From contig CAUBWQ010000006.1 in the NCBI GenBank assembly GCA_958439775.1, positions 1 to 14,568 of the forward strand: a stretch of 14,568 nt of DNA, given 5' to 3'. The stretch is from an uncultured Collinsella sp. (lineage in GTDB: Bacteria > Actinomycetota > Coriobacteriia > Coriobacteriales > Coriobacteriaceae). Of this stretch, positions 1 through 5,580 are shown piece by piece. Within the stretch, counting starts at the first letter, position 1. Every line of letters starts with the position of its first letter. The notes beneath the pieces are model-generated. The model made no database searches, was not told where the DNA came from, and saw nothing but the letters and a program-made list of their open reading frames with translations. A program made the translations under genes and the position numbers.

Positions 1-33
1 TTGCCGTGGTTGTTGAGTAGTCATTGGGCACTT

Positions 34-52
34 GGCACTTGGGGACGTTCCT
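34..52 (+). repeat. REP-like motif left of the IS
   Basis: The 19-mer ggcacttggggacgttcct matches 16 of 19 bases of 1620-1638 on the other side of the insertion sequence, in the same orientation. The GGGGAC core also occurs, on the minus strand, in the palindrome at 11566-11600. The preceding bases contain a short tandem of ggcactt. I read it as one arm of a repetitive extragenic palindrome; the second arm seen at the right-hand copy (gtcccca) is absent here. Confidence 0.5.
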
Positions 53-56
53 TTTA

Positions 57-71
57 ATATGAGCAGGACAT
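57..71 (+). repeat. IS inverted repeat, transposase 3' side
   Basis: atatgagcaggacat is the exact reverse complement of 1595-1609. It lies four bases from the left REP-like motif. Confidence 0.8.
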
Positions 72-374
72 TGTCAAGAGGCAAAATCGGGCCTGGCCCC
101 AACGATATGGGGTCAGGCCCTCTCCCTATATCAGCCCGTCCGCGGCGACCTCGGCGTGTCTTACCGACGCTCGTCTTTGCAGTTTAATATCCGCCCGCGG
201 CGATCTCTCGCTGGGCAATCCGTTGCTACGGCTGAGGCTTCTACGTCGAACCGACAGTCTGTGCACGCGTGTGGCGCCCTGGGCGCTCGCAGAAAAGGGA
301 CCTGAGGTTCGCCTCAACGGCTTCGGATCGAACCGCTTCCGGGGTGACTGGCTTATGTGCGGGGGACCGCCCCC
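72..374 (-). ncRNA. Candidate bridge (seek) RNA region of the IS
   Basis: This roughly 300-nt non-coding stretch lies downstream of the transposase and inside the element. It contains a strong hairpin at 89-100/109-120 (12-bp stem with one G-T pair, loop aacgatat) and several smaller inverted repeats, for example gaggttcgcctc near 303-314 and a G5/C5 hairpin at 361-374 just behind the stop codon. In IS1111-type elements this is where the bispecific guide RNA is encoded. The location and structure are seen directly; the RNA itself is inferred. The 89-120 hairpin could instead be a terminator. Confidence 0.35.
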
Positions 375-1487
375 CTACGCCTCCTCGGCCATGAGGCCGA
401 CCGCCCATACCCAGCAGGCGAGCTCGCGCGCCGTGGCCACGTTCGCCTTGTTGCCGTGGACCCCGCGCGCGAGCAGCGACTCCCGCCTCTCGACCAGCCT
501 CCGCACGCCCTTGGCGGCATGCCTCCGGGCGCCCCGGTCCGGGGCCTGGCCCTTGGCGAGGCCCTTCGGCCGCCCCGAGCACGTCAGGTAGTGCCACGCG
601 GCCTCGACCAGCGTCTTCCTCAGGTGCTTGTTGCCAGCCTTGGTGATCGCGCCCCTGCGGTCGCTCTCCCCGCTGGAGTGCTCGGAGGGCGTCAGGCCGA
701 CCCACGCCGCGAACGAGCGGGCGTTCCTGAACCTCGAGAACTCGCCGGCCTCGAACACGAGGTCGGCGGCGGACGCGGTGTCTACGCCCTTGAGGCAGCG
801 GAGGGAGTCGACCCTCTTCCTCCACCTGGGCTTGCGGGCCTCGGCCTCGACGAGCCCCTCGAGCCTCGCCTTCTCCTCCGCCGCCCGCCTGACCGCGTCG
901 ACGTAGTAGGCGAGCACGTCGTTGTCGGCCCTCTCCGCGAACCTTATCGACTCGATCCAGGACCAGTGCGCCCGGGTCCAGTTGCCCTTCCTGCGGCCGG
1001 TGGGCGTCCTCTCGTCGAAGACGAGCCCGTGCCTGAGCAGGAACTTGGAGAGCCGCTGCTTCGAGCGCGAGAGGTCGTCCCTCGCGTCCTCGAGCGCCCT
1101 GGTCAGGTCGCGGGCGGCCTCGCACTCGTCGTCGGGGACCCACACCTCGACCACGTTGCCGACCGACAGCATGCGGGCGAGGAACTCGGCGTCGTTGCGG
1201 TCGTTCTTCCTGCGCCTGTCCGCGCTGGGCTTGATCATCTTCGAGACGGCGCCGACCACGCAGTCGACCCCCAGGCCGGAAAGCCTCTTCTGCAGGTCGA
1301 AGCCCGTGACCCCGGACTCGTACACGCACCTGGCCCTGGGGTCCACGGAACGGACCCACTCCGCGACGGCGCCGGCGTCGTAGCCGAAGGTCGCGGCACG
1401 TACCTCCCCGGTCATGACGTCGAGGGAGACGGCCTTTATCGAGCGGGCGTGGACGTCGAGGCCGATGAAGGTGGTAGTATCGAGCAT
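375..1487 (-). CDS. IS110-family transposase (DEDD N-domain, serine C-domain)
   Basis: This is an RNA-guided DNA recombinase of about 370 residues. The N-terminal RuvC-like DEDD domain is recognisable from GLDVH (D11), YESG (E57) and KNDRNDAEFLA (D96, D99). A charged central helical region follows (about 120-225). The C-terminal Transposase_20 domain begins near CLKGVDTASAADL and carries GLTPSEHSSGES at about 265-275, whose serine in SSG (about 271-272) is the probable nucleophile, followed by ITKAGNKHLR. All four acidic residues and the serine are present, so the enzyme looks intact. I chose the ATG at 1487 rather than the in-frame ATG at 1502 because AAGGGG sits a few bases before it and the family normally starts just before the F-I-G-x-D strand. 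Confidence 0.93.
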   Translation of the reverse strand: MLDTTTFIGLDVHARSIKAVSLDVMTGEVRAATFGYDAGAVAEWVRSVDPRARCVYESGVTGFDLQKRLSGLGVDCVVGAVSKMIKPSADRRRKNDRNDAEFLARMLSVGNVVEVWVPDDECEAARDLTRALEDARDDLSRSKQRLSKFLLRHGLVFDERTPTGRRKGNWTRAHWSWIESIRFAERADNDVLAYYVDAVRRAAEEKARLEGLVEAEARKPRWRKRVDSLRCLKGVDTASAADLVFEAGEFSRFRNARSFAAWVGLTPSEHSSGESDRRGAITKAGNKHLRKTLVEAAWHYLTCSGRPKGLAKGQAPDRGARRHAAKGVRRLVERRESLLARGVHGNKANVATARELACWVWAVGLMAEEA

Positions 1488-1585
1488 GGGAGCCCCTTCC
1501 ATGAATGCGGCGTGGCCGCCACGGTTGGATTAGACACTCACCATTGTCGGCCTAATCCGCGGTCTTTCATGCAGCAGGGGCTCTC
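1488..1585 (-). promoter_or_regulatory. Folded leader ahead of the transposase start
   Basis: Bases 1488-1496 (gggagcccc) pair with 1577-1585 (ggggctctc, 8 of 9), enclosing a smaller hairpin at 1527-1533/1552-1558 (ggattag/ctaatcc). On the minus-strand transcript the outer helix covers the Shine-Dalgarno sequence of the ATG at 1487, so it could restrain transposase translation. It could instead be part of a 5' guide RNA. The pairing is visible; its effect is inferred. Confidence 0.4.
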
Positions 1586-1594
1586 AATGTTTTT

Positions 1595-1609
1595 ATGTCC
1601 TGCTCATAT
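1595..1609 (-). repeat. IS inverted repeat, transposase 5' side
   Basis: atgtcctgctcatat is the exact reverse complement of 57-71. It ends ten bases before the right-hand REP-like palindrome. Confidence 0.8.
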
Positions 1610-1619
1610 CGTCTCTGCC

Positions 1620-1653
1620 GGCACCTGGGGACACTCCTTGCGGGGCGTCCCCA
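1620..1653 (+). repeat. REP-like palindrome right of the IS
   Basis: The 19-mer at 1620-1638 repeats 34-52 with three differences. Here the palindrome is complete: tggggac (1626-1632) pairs with gtcccca (1647-1653). A run ttttgtttt follows, so it could also act as a weak rightward terminator ahead of the DtxR-family gene. Confidence 0.5.
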
Positions 1654-1683
1654 TTTTGTTTTCATCCCGCACGTTTTGTGAAA

Positions 1684-1766
1684 CACGGCTAACTTTTAGA
1701 CAAAGTAGTAAGACATGGGCAACTTTTGCGGTAAAGTTAGCCGTGAAAAGTATCCAAAGGCTAACT
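1684..1766 (+). promoter_or_regulatory. Probable operator/promoter region of the DtxR-family gene
   Basis: This AT-richer leader contains a perfect 13-bp inverted repeat, cacggctaacttt (1684-1696) and aaagttagccgtg (1733-1745). A further copy of the half-site occurs at 1759-1765, so ggctaac appears forward, reverse and forward at 1687, 1736 and 1759. GTTAG-CC-TAAC is the core of the corynebacterial DtxR box, so autoregulation by the downstream gene is plausible. No convincing -35/-10 pair was identified. Confidence 0.5.
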
Positions 1767-1790
1767 AGCAATCATCGCGAAAGGCGGCCC

Positions 1791-2180
1791 ATGGCCCTAC
1801 GTGAATCCGGAGAAGACTATCTCGAATCGATCTACGTTCTGTCGGAACGTCAGGGCGTCGTGCGCTCGATCGACGTTGCGGAGTACCTCGGTGTAACTAA
1901 GGCGAGCGTTTCCAAGGCCATGGCGACGTTGGAAAGCAACGGCTATGTCGAAATGGGCAAGCGAGATGTTCATCTGACGGAGCGTGGTCTGGAGGTCGCT
2001 CGTCAAATGTGGGAGCGTCACTGCTTTTTCGTGGGGCTGCTAGAGGATGCGGGTGTTTCGGCTGAGGTCGCGTCGCAAGAGGGCTGCCACATGGAGCACT
2101 GCCTAAGCGAGGAAAGCTTCGAGAAGTTGAGGGCGATGCTGGGACGGGAAGATGCGGCGGGCCCAACAACGGAAGCCTAA
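1791..2180 (+). CDS. DtxR-family metal-dependent transcriptional regulator
   Basis: A 129-residue repressor with an N-terminal winged helix-turn-helix (about 1-65; recognition helix around TKASVSKAMATLESNGYV) and a metal-binding/dimerisation domain. Metal ligands of the family can be placed: ESGEDYLE at 5-12, WERH in the middle helix, and EGCHMEHCLS, which matches the Cys-x-x-Glu-His ligand set of DtxR rather than the Glu set of Bacillus MntR. This suggests Fe(II) or Mn(II) sensing. The SH3-like third domain of full-length DtxR/IdeR is missing, so it resembles the short MntR architecture. The ATG at 1791 has GAAAGG a few bases upstream. No metal transporter gene follows directly; the next gene on this strand lies beyond a convergent operon. 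Confidence 0.9.
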   Translation: MALRESGEDYLESIYVLSERQGVVRSIDVAEYLGVTKASVSKAMATLESNGYVEMGKRDVHLTERGLEVARQMWERHCFFVGLLEDAGVSAEVASQEGCHMEHCLSEESFEKLRAMLGREDAAGPTTEA

Positions 2181-2200
2181 CTGACTTACAGTGGCGCGGA

Positions 2201-2219
2201 GTTCGCGCAAAGCGCGAAC
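2201..2219 (+). terminator. Small hairpin after the DtxR-family gene
   Basis: gttcgcgc (2201-2208) pairs perfectly with gcgcgaac (2212-2219) around a three-base loop, 20 bases after the stop codon. There is no T-run behind it, so it is at best an atypical terminator or mRNA-end stabiliser. Confidence 0.35.
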
Positions 2220-2326
2220 CAGCGACCGGGACCAGTAGCCCCGCCAACCAAGTCCAACTCAGACAAGGAACCCCGCCAGCAAGCGATGCCCAAGAACCTT
2301 CAGCTGTGTCAATGCAGGCCGGGACC

Positions 2327-2433
2327 GGGCTTGGCTTTGAAAACACTCCGCAGCGCGAGGCCCGCCTTTCCGTTGCTCCGCAGGAGCAGGAAAGACGGGC
2401 CTCATGCGCGAGGACGTTTTCAAAGCCAAGCCC
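2327..2433. repeat. Long nested palindrome between convergent genes
   Basis: The outer arms gggcttggctttgaaaac (2327-2344) and 2416-2433 are perfectly complementary over 18 bp. Inside, 2357-2371 pairs with 2389-2403 (14 of 15), and tgctcc/ggagca (2374-2379/2383-2388) closes a three-base loop. Complementarity continues imperfectly outside (about 2318 and 2442). The whole 107-nt unit folds into one long hairpin between the DtxR-family gene and the 3' end of the P-type ATPase gene. It could be a bidirectional terminator, a BIME-like repeat or a MITE. There is no strong T-run. Confidence 0.75.
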
Positions 2434-2459
2434 GACCCCGGCTGGAGGGGCCACGAGTG

Positions 2460-4412
2460 CTACAGGTTCTTGACACCCATCGCGCGCATGGCGTTCAGGA
2501 TGGCGATGATCGCCACGCCTACGTCGCCGAACACGGCAAGCCACATGTTGGCGATGCCCAGCGCTGCCAGCACAAGGATCAGCAGCTTAACGCCCAGCGC
2601 AAAGATGATGTTCTGCCAGACAATCGCCATGGTCTTGCGCGCCACGCGGATCGCGCGGGAAATGTTGGACGGCTTGTCATCCATGAGCACAACATCGGCG
2701 GCCTCAATCGCGGCGTCGGAACCCATAGCGCCCATGGCAATGCCAACGTCTGCGCGGGTGAGTACGGGCGCATCGTTGATGCCGTCGCCGACAAAGGCGA
2801 GCTTGCCCTTGCCCGATTCGGCTGCCAGCAATGCCTCGACGCGCTCGACCTTGTCGCCCGGCAGCAGCTGCGCGTGGAACTCGTCGAGCCCTAGCTGCTT
2901 GGCCACCGCGGCAGCCACTTCCTCGCGGTCGCCCGTGAGCATGACGGTACGTTTGATGCCAGCGGTGTGCAGGTCACAGATCGTCTGTTCGGCATCGGCC
3001 TTTACGGTGTCGGCAATTACGATGTGGCCGACATACACGCCGTCCACGAGTACGTGGAGGATTGTGCCGACAACCTCGCAATCGGGCGCTTCGACTCCGG
3101 CCGCGGCGAGCATCTTTGCGTTGCCAACGACGACGTGCTTGCCGTCGATGGTTGCCGTCACGCCGTGGCCCGCGTCGTTGGCGGAGTTGCTAACGCGCTT
3201 GGGGTCGACCTCGCCCTGGTAGGCGACACGTACGGACTGCGCGATGGGGTGATCGGAGAACGACTCAGCAAGGGCTGCGACTTCGAGCAACGACTGCTCG
3301 GTATAGCCGGCCTCGGGGTGTACCGCGACCACCGAGAACGTGCCGTTGGTGAGGGTGCCCGTCTTGTCAAAGACGACGGTGTCCACGTCGGCGAGCGTCT
3401 CGAGGTAGTTAGAACCCTTGATGAGAACGCCCAGCTTGGACGCGCCGCCGATGCCGCCAAAGAAGCTGAGCGGGACGCTGATCACCAACGCGCACGGGCA
3501 GCTGACGACCAGGAAAGTCAGGCCGCGCAGGATCCAGTCGGACCAGGCGCCGGTGATTAGGCCGCCGCCGAGCGCGAGCACCGCGGCCGCGCCGGTGACG
3601 GCGGGCGTGTAGACGCGGGCAAAGCGCGTGATGAAGTTCTCGGTACGCGCCTTCTTTTCGCTGGCGTTTTCTACGAGCTCCAGGACGCGCGCGACAGTGG
3701 ACTCGCCAAATGGCTTGGTGGTGCGCACGTGGATGAGCCCCGTCATGTTGATGCAGCCGCTGATGATATCGTCGCCGGACTTGGCGGGGCGGGGGACTGA
3801 CTCGCCCGTGAGCGCGGCGGTGTCGAGTTGCGTCTCGCCCTCGACGATGACGCCGTCGATGGGCACGCGCTCACCGGGCTGGACCACGATCACGGTGCCG
3901 ACGGCGATGTCATCGGGGAAGACCTGTTCGAGCGTGCCGTCGGGCTGCTCGACGTTAGCGTAGTCGGGCGCGATGTCCATCATGGCACTGATCGACTTGC
4001 GGCTCTTGCCCACGGCGTACGCCTGGAACAGCTCGCCGACCTGGTAGAACAGCATGACGGCGGCGCCTTCGGCCATGTGCGGGTCGGTATCGGGGAAGAG
4101 CACCATGGCAAACGCGCCGATGGTCGCGACTGCCATAAGGAAACTCTCGTCGAAGGCCTTGCCGCGGCGGATGTTATTGAATGCCTTTTGCAGCACGTCG
4201 TAGCCGGCAATCAAAAACGGTATGAGGAACAGCATAAAGCTGGCGTAGATGTCGCCCGGGGTACCGAATGCGGCGGTGAGGGTGCCGAACTCATCGAGGG
4301 CGTACACCACGGCAAAAATGCCCAGCGCTACCAGGATGCGGTTGCGCTTATGCTCGAGTGACTCTTTCTTCTTGCGCTTCTTCTTTTTCTTCTTGGGGTC
4401 GGCGGTGGCCAT
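2460..4412 (-). CDS. P1B-2-type Zn/Cd/Pb-exporting ATPase without HMA domain
   Basis: A 650-residue heavy-metal-translocating P-type ATPase (ZntA/CadA class) that would pump Zn(II), Cd(II) or Pb(II) out across the cytoplasmic membrane. Visible motifs are TGES (202-205, actuator), CPC (305-307, membrane metal site), DKTGT (349-353, phosphorylated Asp349), HP in SDHPIA (388-389), TGD (493-495) and GDGINDAP (542-549). K609 in ALGVKLLIL and D630 in AVFGDVG are the transmembrane residues characteristic of the zinc subgroup. The usual N-terminal metal-binding domain is replaced by a basic tract (K7-K16, almost all Lys); an HMA protein is encoded separately just upstream. The ATG at 4412 is preferred over an upstream in-frame start at 4481 because GGGAGG lies nine bases before it and the upstream stretch contains the operator. 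Last gene of the arsR-hma-ATPase operon. Confidence 0.96.
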   Translation of the reverse strand: MATADPKKKKKKRKKKESLEHKRNRILVALGIFAVVYALDEFGTLTAAFGTPGDIYASFMLFLIPFLIAGYDVLQKAFNNIRRGKAFDESFLMAVATIGAFAMVLFPDTDPHMAEGAAVMLFYQVGELFQAYAVGKSRKSISAMMDIAPDYANVEQPDGTLEQVFPDDIAVGTVIVVQPGERVPIDGVIVEGETQLDTAALTGESVPRPAKSGDDIISGCINMTGLIHVRTTKPFGESTVARVLELVENASEKKARTENFITRFARVYTPAVTGAAAVLALGGGLITGAWSDWILRGLTFLVVSCPCALVISVPLSFFGGIGGASKLGVLIKGSNYLETLADVDTVVFDKTGTLTNGTFSVVAVHPEAGYTEQSLLEVAALAESFSDHPIAQSVRVAYQGEVDPKRVSNSANDAGHGVTATIDGKHVVVGNAKMLAAAGVEAPDCEVVGTILHVLVDGVYVGHIVIADTVKADAEQTICDLHTAGIKRTVMLTGDREEVAAAVAKQLGLDEFHAQLLPGDKVERVEALLAAESGKGKLAFVGDGINDAPVLTRADVGIAMGAMGSDAAIEAADVVLMDDKPSNISRAIRVARKTMAIVWQNIIFALGVKLLILVLAALGIANMWLAVFGDVGVAIIAILNAMRAMGVKNL

Positions 4413-4436
4413 GACTCGTATCCTCCCATTTGAATG

Positions 4437-4454
4437 TATGAACACTCGCTCATA
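4437..4454 (-). promoter_or_regulatory. ArsR-type operator ahead of the ATPase gene
   Basis: TATGA (4437-4441), eight bases, TCATA (4450-4454) is the same dyad found twice at the arsR promoter. On the minus strand it overlaps a possible -10 (ttatat/attata at 4452-4458) with a weak -35 ttgccg (4476-4481) 17-18 bases before it. The ATPase gene may therefore have its own metal-regulated promoter besides read-through from arsR. The operator is well supported by repetition; the promoter is weak. Confidence 0.7.
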
Positions 4455-4468
4455 TAATTTCGCGAGCA

Positions 4469-4491
4469 AAGGCCGCGGCAATCGCGGCCTT
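4469..4491 (-). terminator. Hairpin between hma and ATPase genes
   Basis: aaggccgcg (4469-4477) and cgcggcctt (4483-4491) form a perfect 9-bp stem around gcaat. On the minus strand it is followed only by ttt, so it is probably a partial terminator or an mRNA-processing barrier that would lower ATPase transcript relative to hma. Confidence 0.4.
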
Positions 4492-4512
4492 GCAGGTTGG
4501 CGTAAACCTGGG

Positions 4513-4731
4513 CTAGAGAATGATCTCGCAGTCCGGCTCGGCGTCGGCCGTAAACTCTACAACGCGGTTGAGCACCTCGTCGAACTCAGCATCATCAGCC
4601 TCGAGCGTCAGCTTCTGGGTCATAAAGTTGACGGACACGGATTTGACGCCCTCGAGCTTGGCCAGCTCGTCCTGAAGCTCACGCGCGCAGTTGGCGCAGT
4701 CGATCTCGTCGAGTTTAAACTGCTTTTTCAT
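4513..4731 (-). CDS. Free-standing HMA heavy-metal-binding protein
   Basis: A 72-residue single-domain protein of the HMA (ferredoxin-like) fold. The metal motif is IDCANCA, with the cysteine pair C12 and C15 after the first strand, equivalent to GMTCxxC. LEGVKSVSVNF and the C-terminal strand fit the fold, and the acidic C-terminus (EPDCE) adds a third cysteine. Such domains are usually the N-terminal part of zinc ATPases; the downstream ATPase lacks one, so this protein probably acts as its detached metal-binding domain or chaperone. AAAGGA precedes the ATG. It lies 63 nt after arsR and 100 nt before the ATPase gene. Confidence 0.92.
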   Translation of the reverse strand: MKKQFKLDEIDCANCARELQDELAKLEGVKSVSVNFMTQKLTLEADDAEFDEVLNRVVEFTADAEPDCEIIL

Positions 4732-4794
4732 GGTGGGTTCCTTTCTCTGTATTTGCGGCTTGGGTGCAGGCCGCGCTGGTACCGTGGTTGGTCG

Positions 4795-5160
4795 CTATTC
4801 GCAGATGTGGCTCATGCCTTGGTTGAGCATGGTGTAGACGTGGTCGTCGGCGAGCGAGTAGAGGATATTGCGCCCGTCGCGCCGGAATTTAACCAGGTGC
4901 GACTGCTTGAGTGTGCGCAGCTGGTGCGACACCGCGGACTGCGAGGTTTCGGTCGCTTCGGCGATGTCCGCCACGCAGAGCTCGCGGCCCATGAGGGCAT
5001 AGAGGATCTTGATGCGCGTGGTGTCGCTGAAGACCTTGAACAGGTCGGCGAGGTCGTAGAGAAGCTCCTCGTCGGGAAGATCCTCGGGCGAGCAGGTGGT
5101 CGGGATCGCGGGTTCGGTGGCCTCGATGTCGGGTTTCGTTTCATCAACGCGGATGCTCAT
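4795..5160 (-). CDS. ArsR/SmtB-family metal-sensing repressor
   Basis: A 121-residue winged-helix repressor. The recognition helix is in TSQSAVSHQLRTLK (72-85), followed by the wing FRRDGRNILYSL. The C-terminal helix carries D105-x-H107 and H118-x-x-E121, with the same spacing as the alpha-5 zinc site of Synechococcus SmtB (D104, H106, H117, E120); E121 is the last residue. The ELC-V segment keeps one cysteine (C62) and the N-terminal arm another (C23), but the CadC-type second cysteine is Ala, so an alpha-3N site would be incomplete. Zn(II) sensing is therefore the best guess. The start at 5160 has AAAGGA upstream. First gene of the operon; the operators in its promoter imply autoregulation with derepression by metal. 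Confidence 0.95.
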   Translation of the reverse strand: MSIRVDETKPDIEATEPAIPTTCSPEDLPDEELLYDLADLFKVFSDTTRIKILYALMGRELCVADIAEATETSQSAVSHQLRTLKQSHLVKFRRDGRNILYSLADDHVYTMLNQGMSHICE

Positions 5161-5174
5161 TGCAATATCCTTTC

Positions 5175-5194
5175 ATATGAACATGCGCTCATAT
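5175..5194 (-). promoter_or_regulatory. ArsR operator O1, in the arsR 5' leader
   Basis: ATATGA-N8-TCATAT lies between the predicted transcription start and the arsR ribosome site. The surrounding 24 bp (5174-5197) form an inverted copy of 5207-5230 with one mismatch. Confidence 0.8.
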
Positions 5195-5206
5195 AATTTA
5201 CTTTCG

Positions 5207-5234
5207 ATTATATGAGTGCATGTTCATATGTCAA
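5207..5234 (-). promoter_or_regulatory. arsR promoter with operator O2 inside it
   Basis: On the minus strand a consensus -35 TTGACA (5229-5234) and -10 TATAAT (5207-5212) are separated by 16 bases. Operator O2, ATATGA-N8-TCATAT (5210-5229), fills the spacer, so bound repressor would exclude RNA polymerase. The centres of O1 and O2 are 35 bp apart. Confidence 0.85.
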
Positions 5235-5317
5235 TGACGTCCAGGTAATTCGTTGTACAAAATGATGGGGAATAGTGGACGAGATCCCGGACTGAGCGTT
5301 TTTTGATAGTCGATGCC

Positions 5318-5570
5318 AAGGTGGGTACCCTCGTGCCGTGCAAAAAATGGAGTATTCTGCAACTATAGGGGGTCCGCTAATTTATTGCAGGTCATATAAT
5401 GCAGTTCAAGAGTTATCTTAGGGTGTTAATCCGATGAGTTCTTCCTCAAATGTTGCCTAACGCTCTCACGCAAGAGTGATTTCGCTCCACATTTGGATCC
5501 ACTCGAGGGTGATAGACACCCGACCCTGCTGAATACTCGCAATTTTGCACATCGCTAGGGTACCCACCTT
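5318..5570. repeat. MITE-like element with 43-bp terminal inverted repeats
   Basis: Bases 5318-5360 and 5528-5570 are inverted copies of each other, 34 of 43 matching, including the outermost 14 (aaggtgggtaccct) without error. They enclose about 167 bp of AT-richer DNA with no convincing gene and a small hairpin, ctctcacgcaagag. No target-site duplication is obvious. Together with the short flanks this is all I can see in the non-coding gap 5235-5580. It resembles a non-autonomous transposon or a structured RNA locus. Confidence 0.65.
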
Positions 5571-5580
5571 GTTAGCCGGT

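Larger units (their letters stand above)
57..1609 (-). mobile_element. IS110-family insertion sequence (IS1111-like layout)
   Basis: The element consists of an intact IS110-family transposase on the minus strand bracketed by a perfect 15-bp inverted repeat, atatgagcaggacat at 57-71 and its reverse complement at 1595-1609. The non-coding stretch behind the transposase (72-374) is about 300 nt and the one before it about 110 nt. Classic IS110 elements carry their guide (bridge) RNA upstream of the transposase and lack terminal repeats, whereas IS1111-group elements have subterminal inverted repeats and the RNA downstream. This layout therefore fits the IS1111 group better. Exact ends are uncertain by a few bases because such elements make no reliable target duplications. 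No frameshift is seen, so the element may still be active. Confidence 0.85.

Noticed and set aside
241..1359. A 372-codon Arg/Gly-rich minus-strand frame
   Set aside because: It is a shadow frame of the transposase in GC-rich DNA, with no domain and very biased composition.
357..2180. A 607-codon open frame on the plus strand
   Set aside because: Its first two thirds are antisense to the IS110 transposase and low in complexity; only the part from 1791 is a real gene.
1897..2544. A 215-codon minus-strand frame across the DtxR gene and the palindrome
   Set aside because: It has no recognisable motif, is antisense to the DtxR-family gene and runs through the long hairpin.
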